Below, piece after piece: positions 18,931 to 28,111 of a DNA stretch of 64,000 nt. The stretch covers positions 1,178,001 through 1,242,000 of the forward strand of contig NZ_OX336253.1 of NCBI RefSeq assembly GCF_946902045.1, read 5' to 3'. A model generated the notes under the pieces. It was not told the DNA's origin. It did not search any database and worked only from the letters and a program-made list of their open reading frames with translations. The translations under genes and the position numbers were made by a program. The DNA comes from Neisseria sp. Marseille-Q5346. GTDB lineage: Bacteria; Pseudomonadota; Gammaproteobacteria; Burkholderiales; Neisseriaceae. The stretch's first letter is position 1. Each line of letters begins with the position of its first letter.

Positions 18931-18950
18931 GTCGGGCATAAATGCCTGAT
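18931..18950. repeat. Short palindromic repeat
   Basis: GTCGGGCATAAATGCCTGAT, an imperfect palindrome just inside the right end of the hrpA insertion. Confidence 0.5.
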
Positions 18951-18973
18951 TTTCAAGCTACCTGAAAGATTTT
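18950..18973. repeat. Direct repeat, right copy, bracketing the hrpA insertion
   Basis: A 24-base sequence beginning TTTTCAAGCTACCTGAAA, the partner of 17763-17786. It runs into the DUS whose TGA ends the hrpA N-terminal half. Confidence 0.55.
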
Positions 18974-20367
18974 CAGACGGCCTCCACCGCCCCCAATTCC
19001 AGCAATACCTGAAAACCGTCATTGATATACCGCGAATCGGGCATTTCTAAAAATGGGAATGCCGCCACATCACCCAAGTTCAGCGCTGCCATGCGCAGGA
19101 TGACGGCGGCGAGGTTGCTGCGGACGATTTCTGGGTCGGTGAATTCGGGGCGGCTGTTGAAATCTTCTTCTGAAAACAGTCGGATACATACACCTGCTGA
19201 GACGCGGCCGCAGCGGCCGGAGCGTTGGCGGGCGGCGGCTTGGGAGATTTTTTCTACATGAAGCTGCTCCACTTTTGCCCGTGCGGAATAGCGTTTGACG
19301 CGCGCGAGGCCGGTATCGATGACGTATTTGATGCCCGGCACGGTGAGCGAGGTTTCAGCGACGTTGGTTGCCAGTACGATGCGGCGTTTTGCGCCTGAGG
19401 GGTGGAAGATTTTGTGCTGCTCGGCGTGGGATAAGCGTGCGAACAGGGGCAGGATTTCGTCGTTGCGGCGCAGCGGGGATTTGCGCAGGGCTTCGGCGGC
19501 TTCGCGGATTTCGCGCTCGCCCGGCAGGAACACCAAAATATCGCCTTCGCCGTAGCGCGCCAATTCGTCGGCTGCATCGACAATCGCGTCGGTCAGCTCG
19601 ACTTCTGCATCGTCTTCGTCTTTGCTGGTAAGCGATCGGTAGAGGATTTCGACGGGATAGGTACGCCCGCTCACTTCTAAAACGGGGGCGCCGTTAAAGT
19701 GTTGGGAGAAGCGTTCTGCATCTATGGTTGCCGAGGTGATGATGACTTTCAAATCGGGGCGGCGCGGCAGCAGTTGTTTCAAATAGCCCAAGAGGAAGTC
19801 GATGTTCAGGCTGCGTTCGTGCGCTTCGTCAATGATAATCGTGTCGTAGGCGGCGAGATAACGGTCGGTCTGGGTTTCCGCCAGCAGGATGCCGTCGGTC
19901 ATCAGCTTGACGCAGGCATCGCGCGAGGTGTGATCGGTAAAGCGCACTTTATAGCCGACCGCGCTGCCGATTTCGGATTTCAGCTCTTCGGCAATCCGCT
20001 CTGCTACGGAACGCGCAGCCAAACGGCGCGGCTGGGTATGCCCGATCAAGCCTGCCGCCCCACGCCCGAGTTCCAAACAAATCTTGGGCAGCTGCGTGGT
20101 TTTGCCCGAACCGGTTTCGCCGCAAATAATCGTTACCTGATTTTCGGCAATGGCTTTTTTGATTTCGTCGAGTTTTTCGTGAACGGGCAGCGTGTTGTCG
20201 AATTCGGGCTTGGGCAGTTTGGACAGGCGTTGCAGATAGAGGTCATGCGATTTTTTGTATTTTTCCTCAACCTTGGCCAAGCCACCGTATTTATTAGGGT
20301 TTTTAAAGGCAGATCGCAGAAAATGGCGGTCTTTAGAGAGGGTTTGGGCGAAATCGGGTTGCGGCAT
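18973..20367 (-). CDS. hrpA: HrpA RNA helicase, N-terminal motor half (split gene)
   Basis: 464 residues with every DEAH-box helicase motif in order: [13 protein letters not shown] (I), [14 protein letters not shown] (Ia), DEAHERS (II), [10 protein letters not shown] (III), FLPGEREI (IV), [14 protein letters not shown] (V) and QRSGRCGRV (VI). It ends at [14 protein letters not shown], exactly where RecA2 passes into the HA2 domain. The stop is the TGA inside an AG-DUS. A full HrpA is about 1300 residues, so this is the motor alone. The break falls at a domain border, so a separately folded motor is possible. Confidence 0.88.
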   Translation of the reverse strand: MPQPDFAQTLSKDRHFLRSAFKNPNKYGGLAKVEEKYKKSHDLYLQRLSKLPKPEFDNTLPVHEKLDEIKKAIAENQVTIICGETGSGKTTQLPKICLELGRGAAGLIGHTQPRRLAARSVAERIAEELKSEIGSAVGYKVRFTDHTSRDACVKLMTDGILLAETQTDRYLAAYDTIIIDEAHERSLNIDFLLGYLKQLLPRRPDLKVIITSATIDAERFSQHFNGAPVLEVSGRTYPVEILYRSLTSKDEDDAEVELTDAIVDAADELARYGEGDILVFLPGEREIREAAEALRKSPLRRNDEILPLFARLSHAEQHKIFHPSGAKRRIVLATNVAETSLTVPGIKYVIDTGLARVKRYSARAKVEQLHVEKISQAAARQRSGRCGRVSAGVCIRLFSEEDFNSRPEFTDPEIVRSNLAAVILRMAALNLGDVAAFPFLEMPDSRYINDGFQVLLELGAVEAV

Positions 20368-20412
20368 GATGGTGCAATAAATTAAATAATGTGAAAAGAA
20401 TGGAATTATAGC

Positions 20413-20459
20413 AAAAGGCCGTCTGAAACTTGCTTGCTTTCAAGTTTCAGACGGCCTTT
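20413..20459. terminator. DUS-pair terminator of rsfS
   Basis: AAAGGCCGTCTGAAACTTG, loop, CAAGTTTCAGACGGCCTTT: a stem of about 19 bp. Confidence 0.85.
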
Positions 20460-20475
20460 GTATGGATAAACCGTT

Positions 20476-20862
20476 TTAGTCGGCGGCGTGCCAAGGTTTT
20501 TGCATACCGGCGTGGAAACTCGGTTTTTCTCCGCCCCACAAGGTGTCGATGTCGTAGAAGTCGCGCACGGCAGGGAGCATGACGTGGACAACAAGGTCGC
20601 CTGCGTCGACAAGCGTCCATTCGCCACTGTCGCCTTCGGTGCTGAGGATTTCAAAACCGGCTTCTTTCAAATCGACGGCAACGTTGTTCGCCAGTGCTTT
20701 GACTTGGCGTGTGCTGTCGCCGCTGGCGATAATCATGCGGGCGAACAGGGAGGTTTTGTCTTGGGTTTCCAAAACAGAGATGTCTTTGGCTTTAATGTCT
20801 TCAAGGGCGTTTACAGCCACTTCGACCATTTTTTGCAGGTCTTGCAATTCTTGTTCGTTCAT
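20476..20862 (-). CDS. rsfS: Ribosomal silencing factor RsfS
   Basis: Binds ribosomal protein L14 and blocks subunit joining when nutrients are short. The start is set at ATG 20860-20862 (TAGGAAAATA upstream), giving 128 residues; an upstream in-frame ATG would cross a DUS. Family segments are ALEDIKAKDISVLE, FARMIIASGDSTRQVKALA, EGDSGEWTLVDAGDLVVHVM and FYDIDTLW. It follows nadD, the usual pairing. Confidence 0.93.
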   Translation of the reverse strand: MNEQELQDLQKMVEVAVNALEDIKAKDISVLETQDKTSLFARMIIASGDSTRQVKALANNVAVDLKEAGFEILSTEGDSGEWTLVDAGDLVVHVMLPAVRDFYDIDTLWGGEKPSFHAGMQKPWHAAD

Positions 20863-20920
20863 TATTTTCCTAGTTGAAATGTTTTCAGACGGCATTATAG
20901 CTTATCTGCCTGAATAAACG

Positions 20921-21526
20921 CTATTTTTCATAGAGTTTGTGTTGGCGGATGTATTGGGCGACGGGTTGTGGCAGGCCGTCTGAATGGTGCGTTTTGGCGA
21001 GATTGGCACGGATTTGGGTGGAGCTGGTGTTGTGCAGCGGCGCGTTGAGAATGCGGACACTGCCGTTTTGCAGGGCTTCGCCGAGCCATGCGTGCAATTC
21101 GCGCGGGGTTTTGTTGAGGTTGTCGCCTTGGCGCATGGCGATGGCGATATGGGTCTGGCGCACGAGGGTTTGCCATTTTTTCCATGTGTGCAGCTGCATC
21201 AGGCTGTCGCTGCCCATCAGCCACCACAGTTGCGCGCCGGGAAACTGCTGGCGGAAGATTTGGACGGTGTCAAACGTATAAGTCGCGCCGTCACGGACGA
21301 TGTCGCAGTCGCTGGCGGCGAATTTCGGCTCGTCGGCGATGGCGAGTTCGACCATATTGAGGCGCTCTTTTGCCGGCGTGCGCGTGCTGTTTTTGTGGTA
21401 CGGGTCGCCTGCCGGCAGGAAGACGACAAGATCCAAACCGATTTCGTCGGCGAAGGCGCGGGCGATATGGAGGTGGCCGTTGTGGATGGGGTCAAACGTG
21501 CCGCCGAATAATCCGATGTTTTTCAT
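20921..21526 (-). CDS. nadD: Nicotinate-nucleotide adenylyltransferase
   Basis: Converts nicotinate mononucleotide to deamido-NAD. The 201 residues open IGLFGGTFDPIHNGHLHIAR, the nucleotidyltransferase GGTFDPxHxGH signature, and contain LWWLMGSDSLMQLHTWKKW and the SSTQIRANL (ISSTxIR) motif near the end. Upstream carbonic anhydrase gene ends 18 bp away; rsfS lies 58 bp downstream. Confidence 0.95.
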   Translation of the reverse strand: MKNIGLFGGTFDPIHNGHLHIARAFADEIGLDLVVFLPAGDPYHKNSTRTPAKERLNMVELAIADEPKFAASDCDIVRDGATYTFDTVQIFRQQFPGAQLWWLMGSDSLMQLHTWKKWQTLVRQTHIAIAMRQGDNLNKTPRELHAWLGEALQNGSVRILNAPLHNTSSTQIRANLAKTHHSDGLPQPVAQYIRQHKLYEK

Positions 21527-21544
21527 TTCGTGGTGGTGTCTGCG

Positions 21545-22129
21545 TTAGATGTTTTGGCCGTCTGAAGCAGGCAGGCTGCCGTCAACAATCAGGTTGAGCT
21601 TGCCTGTGGTCGGATGGATGACCAGGCCGTGGATGGCGATGTTGTCGGGCATCAGCGGATGTTTTCGAATCAGCTCGACAGTATGGCGCACGCTGTCTTC
21701 GACGTTGTCAAAACCGGTCAGCCAGCCGTCCAAATCAATACCGGCATTGCGCAGGGTTTCGATACGGTCGTCGGGGATATTGCTGTCGTGTACGCGTTGG
21801 AGGAACTCTTCGGCGTGCAATCCGCGCATACCGCAGTCGTGGTGGGCAATGACCATGATTTCTTTGACTTTGAGTTCAAATACGGCGACCAACAAACTGC
21901 GCATCACCGAACCCCAAGGGTGGGTCACCAGCGCACCGGCGTTTTTGATGAGCTTGGCGTCACCGTTTTTCAAACCCAATGCATTGGGCAGCAGCTCGAT
22001 AATGCGTGCGTCCATGCAGGAAAGAATGGCCAGCTCGCGGCCGGGGTATTTGTTGGTGAAATATTTTTCGTACTCGCCCGTTTCGACGAAATGTTGGTTA
22101 TAGGCGAGGATTTCGCTCAATTCGCTCAT
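21545..22129 (-). CDS. Beta-class carbonic anhydrase
   Basis: 194 residues. The zinc ligands appear as LSCMDARI (C-x-D-x-R) and VIAHHDCGM (H-x2-C), the beta-class pattern. A segment KNAGALVTHPWGSVMRSLLVA is typical of the compact bacterial type. It interconverts CO2 and bicarbonate in the cytoplasm. Probably transcribed with nadD and rsfS. Confidence 0.88.
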   Translation of the reverse strand: MSELSEILAYNQHFVETGEYEKYFTNKYPGRELAILSCMDARIIELLPNALGLKNGDAKLIKNAGALVTHPWGSVMRSLLVAVFELKVKEIMVIAHHDCGMRGLHAEEFLQRVHDSNIPDDRIETLRNAGIDLDGWLTGFDNVEDSVRHTVELIRKHPLMPDNIAIHGLVIHPTTGKLNLIVDGSLPASDGQNI

Positions 22130-22249
22130 GATGTGCTCGTTTCGGATGGTTTACTCTATTATAGCGGTTTTCGGGTAGTGCGGTTGTTTTGCAAATTCGC
22201 CGTAAACGGCTAAAATCGACGTATCTTTAGTTCTTTTGGAGGATGCGCC

Positions 22250-23140
22250 ATGTCTCAGTCTTTCCGTTTTGAACAGGTATTCGCGTCCGATGTCCACGAC
22301 GCATTGTGGGATTGGGCGCAAACCAGCTATGGCGCATCCGACGATTGGTGCATTCTGTATCTCAACGGCCTGCCTTTAGGCCGTCTGAACCCGTTATGGC
22401 GCGAACGCCTCGGGCAAGATTGGACAGGCAGGCAGTCGACCCTTTCAGACGGCCTGAATTTGGAAACCGACAGCTGGGCGGAAATGGGCGACAGTTTGCA
22501 AACGCTGGCGCAACAATGGCGCGAGTGCGGTTGGCTCAAAGGTTGGCGCGGTGAAAAGTTCGACATCTGCGACCAGTCGGGCAAGCCTTTATGTGCACTC
22601 GAACGCGCCGCCTTCCGCCCGTTCGGCCTGATGAGTCAGGCAGTGCATTTGAACGGATTGGTCGAAACAGAAGACGGTTTGCGCTTTTGGATAGGCCGCC
22701 GCAGTCCGCACAAAGCCGTCGATCCAAACAAACTCGACAACCTGACCGGAGGCGGTATCAGCAGCGGCGAGAGGCCGTCTGAAGCTGTCTGTCGCGAAGG
22801 TGAAGAAGAAGCAGGCATTCCCACTTCGTTAACCCCCCATATCCGACCGACTGCCCAAATATATAGTTTGCGCCCCGTTAATCGCGGTGTCCACAACGAA
22901 ATCCTGTATATCTTCGACATCGTCCTGCCCGAAGGCTTCCAACCCGCCAACCAAGACGGCGAAGTTGCCGGTTTTGAACTGATGGACATCCCCACCCTGC
23001 TCGATGCCATGTTATGCGGACACATGATGCACGATGCCCAGCTGGTCACGATCGAAGCCTGCCGGCGATACGGTCTGATCGACCCCAAACATCCGCTGTC
23101 CGCATGGCTCGACAGCATCCGTTGCCGACCCCATTTTTAA
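22250..23140 (+). CDS. NUDIX hydrolase with DUF4743 N-terminal domain
   Basis: 296 residues. The C-terminal half carries a complete Nudix box, GGGISSGERPSEAVCREGEEEAGI (G-x5-E-x7-RE-x2-EE-x-G pattern). The N-terminal half belongs to the DUF4743 domain found in plant and bacterial NUDIX proteins related to thiamine-pyrophosphokinase fusions. Two DUS copies sit inside the gene; one codes RPSEA within the Nudix box. Likely a nucleotide-sugar or oxidised-cofactor pyrophosphatase. The downstream ABC gene starts 15 bp later, with a DUS as the spacer. Confidence 0.85.
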   Translation: MSQSFRFEQVFASDVHDALWDWAQTSYGASDDWCILYLNGLPLGRLNPLWRERLGQDWTGRQSTLSDGLNLETDSWAEMGDSLQTLAQQWRECGWLKGWRGEKFDICDQSGKPLCALERAAFRPFGLMSQAVHLNGLVETEDGLRFWIGRRSPHKAVDPNKLDNLTGGGISSGERPSEAVCREGEEEAGIPTSLTPHIRPTAQIYSLRPVNRGVHNEILYIFDIVLPEGFQPANQDGEVAGFELMDIPTLLDAMLCGHMMHDAQLVTIEACRRYGLIDPKHPLSAWLDSIRCRPHF

Positions 23141-23155
23141 AGGCCGTCTGAAACC

Positions 23156-24097
23156 ATGTTGCAACTCAAAAACATCAACAAACGCTTCGGCAGCAAAACC
23201 GTTGCCCAAGACATCAACCTAAACGTCGAAGCAGGCGAAATCCTCGCCGTACTCGGCCGCTCCGGCTGCGGCAAATCCACCCTGCTCAAAACCATCGTCG
23301 GCCTGGTGCGTCCCGACAGCGGCGAAGTCTGGCTCAACGGCGACAACATCACCGACATGCCGTCTGAAAAACGCAATATCTCGCTGATGTTTCAAGACTA
23401 CGCCCTTTTGCCGCATTTAACCGCCCTCGACAACGTCGGCTTCGGCCTCAAAATGCGCCGGCTGCCCAAAGCCGAAATCGAAGAACAATCCATGCAGGCC
23501 TTGCGCGACATCGGTTTGGAACACGAAGCGCAACGCAAACCCGAAAGCCTCTCCGGCGGCGAACAGCAACGCCTCGCCCTCGCGCGCGCCCTCATCACGC
23601 GCCCGTCGCTGTTGCTCTTGGACGAAGCCTTCTCCAGCCTCGACACCCACCTGCGCCACCACCTGCGCACCCTGACCGCCGAACGCATCCGCAGTCAAAA
23701 CATCCCCGCCATCCTCGTGACCCACTCCGCCGAAGAAGCCTGCACCATGGCCGACACCATCGCCATCATGCACGAAGGCCGCATCCTCCAACACGGCACG
23801 CCGGAAACCCTTATCCGCCGCCCCGTCAACGCCCAAGCCGCCCTGCTGCTCGGTTTGGCCAACACCAGCGACACACGCTACATTCCCCAACACGCCATCC
23901 GATTCGACCCGGACGGCACAGCCGTCCGCATCAGCGAAGCCGCCCCCCTCGCCGAAGGCATACGCCTCACCCTCGCCCATCCGCAATACGGCGATTTGAT
24001 TTGGTATCCCCACGCCGACCACGATACGGACAAATCACAAACCGGACAGGAAATCCACATCAGCGTGGATGAAAGTCAGATCGTTTGGTTTGGTTGA
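23156..24097 (+). CDS. ABC transporter ATP-binding protein, iron/polyamine type, without permease
   Basis: 313 residues: Walker A GRSGCGKSTLL, Q-loop MFQDYALLPHLT, signature LSGGEQQRLALARAL, Walker B LLLLDEAFSSLD and switch His in LVTHSAEEA. The C-terminal 90 residues resemble the TOBE-like regulatory domain of FbpC/PotA proteins. No permease or binding protein is encoded nearby, so its partners must be elsewhere. It is coupled to the NUDIX gene, and an AT-type DUS lies inside it (23357-23368). Confidence 0.85.
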   Translation: MLQLKNINKRFGSKTVAQDINLNVEAGEILAVLGRSGCGKSTLLKTIVGLVRPDSGEVWLNGDNITDMPSEKRNISLMFQDYALLPHLTALDNVGFGLKMRRLPKAEIEEQSMQALRDIGLEHEAQRKPESLSGGEQQRLALARALITRPSLLLLDEAFSSLDTHLRHHLRTLTAERIRSQNIPAILVTHSAEEACTMADTIAIMHEGRILQHGTPETLIRRPVNAQAALLLGLANTSDTRYIPQHAIRFDPDGTAVRISEAAPLAEGIRLTLAHPQYGDLIWYPHADHDTDKSQTGQEIHISVDESQIVWFG

Positions 24098-24116
24098 GTT
24101 GATGGATTAAAAAAAG

Positions 24117-24156
24117 AAAAAGGCCGTCTGAAATTTAAGTTTCAGACGGCCTTTTG
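24117..24156. terminator. DUS-pair terminator
   Basis: AAAAAGGCCGTCTGAAA, loop, TTTCAGACGGCCTTTTGG after the ABC ATPase gene. Confidence 0.85.
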
Positions 24157-24204
24157 GTAACTTGGGTTGAAAATCTAACACAAAACAGATGATTTAACGG
24201 TTTT

Positions 24205-24222
24205 GTTGGGTCTTGACCCAAC
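24205..24222. repeat. Short perfect palindrome
   Basis: GTTGGGTCTTGACCCAAC, an 8-bp stem with a 2-base centre, beside the low-GC pentapeptide gene. The remaining 157 bp up to that gene show nothing recognisable. Confidence 0.5.
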
Positions 24223-24379
24223 CTATGCTTGCTATTAGAACCCCACTAGACCACTTGATATTGACGTTCAACATAATTTTGTAAACAACTAATGAAACAA
24301 AACTTAAAACAGTAAAACAATCCATCACCATAGGCAATCCCTCCATCAACATATTTAAAATGAAAGCCTTAACCTCGCA

Positions 24380-25102
24380 TCAGTCCGTAGACGAGCATTC
24401 ATCAGTCAATTTTGGAATATCAAGCGTAGTGGAGCCGAGGAATTCCTTTTTATCATTATTCTGTATTTTTTTCAAGATGTTGGTTATGTAACTTAGCGAT
24501 GAAAAATTGCGAGTTACCATAATATTCAGATTTTTTAGGTTATTAATTAAGAATTCTTCACCAAACTCTTCTACGAGAACTTTTAGTGAAACTGTTTCTA
24601 TCCGTTGTTTTTTTAAATGCAAAATAGAAGATTTACGAATGAATTCATTTTTCTTTAGTAACTTAACCTCTTCAATTAATTGTTTACTGAAACAATGTTC
24701 TTGAGGGTACTGTTCTAGGATTTCATTAGTAATATTTTCTTTATTATGCAAAATAGCATTTGATAATGATGGGGAATTAAGAATTTTGCAATTCTCAAAA
24801 TAACAACTCTCTAGTTTGCTGTTTTCAAATAAGGAGGATGATATAATACAATTTTTAAAGATACATTCTTTTAAGTTGCATTTTCTGAATAGTGTTCCCC
24901 TTAAGTAACAATTATCAAAAGTAGAGCCAAATAGTGAACTAAATTTAAATTTAGCACCTATAAAAGAGGCATTGATAAATTTGGAGTGGGAAAAGTTAGA
25001 GTGGTAGCTAGTGGTTTTATTAAAATTTTTATGGATAAATTTTTTATTTCTAGTATCAATATTGTTATAGCTGTATCTTTTTTTATCATTATTCACCAAC
25101 AT
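24380..25102 (-). CDS. Pentapeptide-repeat protein, low GC
   Basis: 240 residues with AAGGAACAAATT ahead of the ATG. Residues 35-115 form tandem pentapeptides of the A(D/N)Lxx style (SKFINASFIGAKFKFSSLFG, NCYLRGTLFRKCNLKECIFK and so on), which fold as a right-handed quadrilateral beta-helix. The C-terminal 100 residues are helical and unrecognised. Such proteins include gyrase protectors, effectors and defence components; no specific role can be assigned. Base composition is much more AT-rich than that of neighbouring valS. Confidence 0.75.
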   Translation of the reverse strand: MLVNNDKKRYSYNNIDTRNKKFIHKNFNKTTSYHSNFSHSKFINASFIGAKFKFSSLFGSTFDNCYLRGTLFRKCNLKECIFKNCIISSSLFENSKLESCYFENCKILNSPSLSNAILHNKENITNEILEQYPQEHCFSKQLIEEVKLLKKNEFIRKSSILHLKKQRIETVSLKVLVEEFGEEFLINNLKNLNIMVTRNFSSLSYITNILKKIQNNDKKEFLGSTTLDIPKLTDECSSTD

Positions 25103-25127
25103 AATTTGTTCCTTATTTCTAATTAAA

Positions 25128-25166
25128 GCAGCCTGAAAATCACCTCACCGTTTTCAGGCTGCCTTT
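25128..25166. terminator. Hairpin terminator of valS (GCAGCCTGAAAA type)
   Basis: GCAGCCTGAAAA, loop, TTTTCAGGCTGC. This is a second Neisseria stem family, distinct from the DUS pair. Minus-strand reading leads into an A/T-rich tract. Confidence 0.7.
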
Positions 25167-25183
25167 CTCACAACCAAACAATA

Positions 25184-28015
25184 CTACCCTTTCAACTTCG
25201 CCAACTGAGTTTGCACTTTCGCCATTTTGTCTTCCAATTCCGTCAAATCGGCTTTGTCTTTTTCCACCAAATGCGCCGGGGCTTTTTCGGTGTAGCCGGG
25301 TTTGGAGAGTTTGGCGTTGAGTTTGTCCAAGGCTTTTTGCAGCTTCTCGGCTTCTTTGCTCAAGCGGGCGGTTTCGGCGGCTTTGTCGATTTCGACTTTC
25401 AGCATCAGGCGTGCGCCGTTGCAGACGGCGACAGGTGCGTCTTCTGCTTCGGGCAGGTTGTCCACCAGTTTGGCTTCGGTCAGTCGGGTCAGCGACGGCA
25501 AGTATTTGAGCAGGCCTTCGAGTTCTGCGCTGCCTTCGACGAAGAGCGGCGCTTTGACGTTTGGCGCGATACCCATTTCGCCGCGTAGTTTGCGCACTTC
25601 TTCTACCAAGTCTTTCAATGCGGCCATTTTGTCGAAGGCCGTCTGAACGATTTGTTCTTTATCGGCTTGCGGATAGGCGGCCAACATGATGCTGTCAGCG
25701 GTTTTGGCATTCGCCAGAGGCGCAACGACCTGCCACAGCTCTTCGGTAATGAAAGGCATGATTGGGTGCAGCAGGCGCAGGATGGTTTCGAGTACGCGCA
25801 CGAGGGTGCGGCGTGTGGTGCGCTGGGTTGTCGGGCAACCGGTTTGGATTTGCACTTTTGCCAGCTCGATGTACCAGTCGCAATATTCGTTCCACACAAA
25901 TTCGTACAGCGTTTGCGCGGCAAGGTCGAAGCGGTAGGTTTCAAAGGCTTCGGCAACGGCGGCTTCAGCTTGTTGCAGTTTGCCGATAATCCATTGGTCG
26001 GCGAAGGTAAACGCCAACGGTTGCATTTCGTCTTGACCGCAGTCTTTGTCTTCGGTGTTCATCAACACGAAGTTGGTGGCATTCCACAATTTATTGCAGA
26101 AGTTGCGGTAGCCTTCGGCGCGTTTGAAGTCGAAGTTGACCGAACGCCCCAAGCTGGCGTAGCTCGCCATGGTGAAGCGCAATGCGTCCGCGCCCATGCT
26201 CGGAATGCCTTCGGGGAAGAGTTTTTTGGTTGCTTCTTCGACTTTCGGCGCGGTTTCGGGTTTGCGCAGGCCGGTGGTACGTTTTACCAGCAGTTTTTCC
26301 AAGTCGATACCGTCGATCAAATCCACAGGGTCGATGACGTTGCCTTCGGATTTGGACATTTTTTTGCCTTCGTGGTCGCGCACGATGCCGTGAATGTACA
26401 CGTCTTTAAACGGTACTTTGCCGGTAAAGTGGGTGGTCATCATAATCATGCGTGCTACCCAGAAGAAGATGATTTCGTAGCCTGTAACCAAGACATTGGA
26501 CGGCAGGAAGGCTTTGAGTTCGTCGGTTTCAGACGGCCAGCCCAATGTGGAGAACGGCACGAGCGCGGAGGAGAACCATGTGTCCAATACGTCTTCTTCG
26601 CGGGTCAAGCCTGTTTTGCCGGCTTGTTTTTCGGCTTCTTCCTGATTGCGGGCTACATACACATTGCCTTCATTGTCGTACCATGCAGGGATTTGATGAC
26701 CCCACCACAGTTGGCGTGAGATACACCAGTCTTGGATGTTGTTCATCCATTGGTTGTAGGTGTTGACCCAGTTTTCAGGGATAAAGCGCACTGCGCCGCT
26801 ATCAACGGCTTTTTTGGCTTTGTCAGCGAGGCTCAAGCCTTTGAATTCGCTGTCAGGCTCGCCGCCGTTTGGTGTGGCGGACATGGCGACAAACCATTGG
26901 CTGGTCAGCATCGGCTCAATTACCGAACCGGTACGGTCGCCTTTCGGCGTCATCAGCGTGTGCGGTTTGATTTCGACCAAAAAGCCTTGTTCCTGCAAAT
27001 CGGCAACCATTTGTTTACGCGCGGCAAAGCGGTCTAAGCCTGCGTATTTTTCAGGCAGGGCAAAGCCTTGTTGCGCTTCGCCTTTAAAGTTGAACACTTC
27101 GGCGTTTGCCAGCACTTTGGCTTCTAAATCGAACACATTAATCAGGCGCGTGTCGTGGCGTTTGCCGACTTCGTAGTCGTTGAAGTCGTGCGCAGGCGTG
27201 ATTTTCACGCAGCCGGTGCCAAAATCTTTTTCAACGTATTCGTCGGCAATCACGGGGATGGTGCGGCCGGTCAGCGGCAGGATTAATTCCTTGCCGATTA
27301 AGTGGGTGTAACGTTCGTCTTCAGGGTTGACGGCAACGGCCACGTCGCCCAGCAGCGTTTCAGGACGGGTGGTCGCCACGATAACGGCTTCGGCAGGATT
27401 GTCGGCCAGCGGATAGCGGATGTGCCACATAGAGCCTTGTTCTTCCACGCTTTCCACTTCCAAATCAGACACTGCCGTACCCAATACCGGATCCCAGTTT
27501 ACCAAGCGTTTGCCGCGGTAAATCAAGCCTTGTTCAAACAGGCGCACGAACACTTCAGTCACGGTTTCGGCGCGCACGTCGTCCATCGTGAAATATTCGC
27601 GCGTCCAGTCGGCAGAGCAGCCCACGCGGCGCATTTGTTGGGTAATCGTACCGCCGGAAACTTCTTTCCATTCCCACACTTTTTCCAAGAATTTTTCGCG
27701 GCCCAAGTCATGACGGGACACGTTTTGCGCGGCAAGCTGACGCTCGACCACGATTTGCGTGGCAATGCCCGCGTGGTCGGTGCCGGGAATCCAGGCGGTG
27801 TTGCAGCCTTTCATGCGGTAGTAGCGGGTCAGGCCGTCCATGATGGTTTGGTTGAAGGCATGGCCCATGTGCAGCGTGCCGGTTACATTGGGCGGCGGCA
27901 GTTGGATGGAGAAAGACGGTTTCGTCAAATCCATATCAGGCTGGAAATAGCCCTGCTCTTCCCAGTTTTGATAATGTTTGGATTCGATTTCGGCTGGATT
28001 GTATTTGTCTAACAT
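25184..28015 (-). CDS. valS: Valyl-tRNA synthetase
   Basis: Charges tRNA-Val. 943 residues, the usual length. The HIGH-type motif is [23 protein letters not shown] and the KMSKS motif is [14 protein letters not shown]. The editing domain segment [20 protein letters not shown] is present, and the C-terminal coiled coil ([24 protein letters not shown]) closes the protein. An internal DUS is read through in frame. Confidence 0.98.
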   Translation of the reverse strand: MLDKYNPAEIESKHYQNWEEQGYFQPDMDLTKPSFSIQLPPPNVTGTLHMGHAFNQTIMDGLTRYYRMKGCNTAWIPGTDHAGIATQIVVERQLAAQNVSRHDLGREKFLEKVWEWKEVSGGTITQQMRRVGCSADWTREYFTMDDVRAETVTEVFVRLFEQGLIYRGKRLVNWDPVLGTAVSDLEVESVEEQGSMWHIRYPLADNPAEAVIVATTRPETLLGDVAVAVNPEDERYTHLIGKELILPLTGRTIPVIADEYVEKDFGTGCVKITPAHDFNDYEVGKRHDTRLINVFDLEAKVLANAEVFNFKGEAQQGFALPEKYAGLDRFAARKQMVADLQEQGFLVEIKPHTLMTPKGDRTGSVIEPMLTSQWFVAMSATPNGGEPDSEFKGLSLADKAKKAVDSGAVRFIPENWVNTYNQWMNNIQDWCISRQLWWGHQIPAWYDNEGNVYVARNQEEAEKQAGKTGLTREEDVLDTWFSSALVPFSTLGWPSETDELKAFLPSNVLVTGYEIIFFWVARMIMMTTHFTGKVPFKDVYIHGIVRDHEGKKMSKSEGNVIDPVDLIDGIDLEKLLVKRTTGLRKPETAPKVEEATKKLFPEGIPSMGADALRFTMASYASLGRSVNFDFKRAEGYRNFCNKLWNATNFVLMNTEDKDCGQDEMQPLAFTFADQWIIGKLQQAEAAVAEAFETYRFDLAAQTLYEFVWNEYCDWYIELAKVQIQTGCPTTQRTTRRTLVRVLETILRLLHPIMPFITEELWQVVAPLANAKTADSIMLAAYPQADKEQIVQTAFDKMAALKDLVEEVRKLRGEMGIAPNVKAPLFVEGSAELEGLLKYLPSLTRLTEAKLVDNLPEAEDAPVAVCNGARLMLKVEIDKAAETARLSKEAEKLQKALDKLNAKLSKPGYTEKAPAHLVEKDKADLTELEDKMAKVQTQLAKLKG

Positions 28016-28065
28016 GATGGAACTTTGTGAAATTAAGGTTATTTTTGATGTGCGGATTATAACGC

Positions 28066-28100
28066 AAAAAGGCCGTCTGAATCATTTCAGACGGCCTTTG
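28066..28100. terminator. DUS-pair terminator of zupT
   Basis: AAAAAGGCCGTCTGAATCATTTCAGACGGCCTTTG between the zupT end and the valS start. Confidence 0.8.
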
Positions 28101-28111
28101 GCATACGGGTT

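Noticed and set aside
25652..26719. 355-residue plus-strand frame opposite valS
   Set aside because: Antisense shadow of valS.
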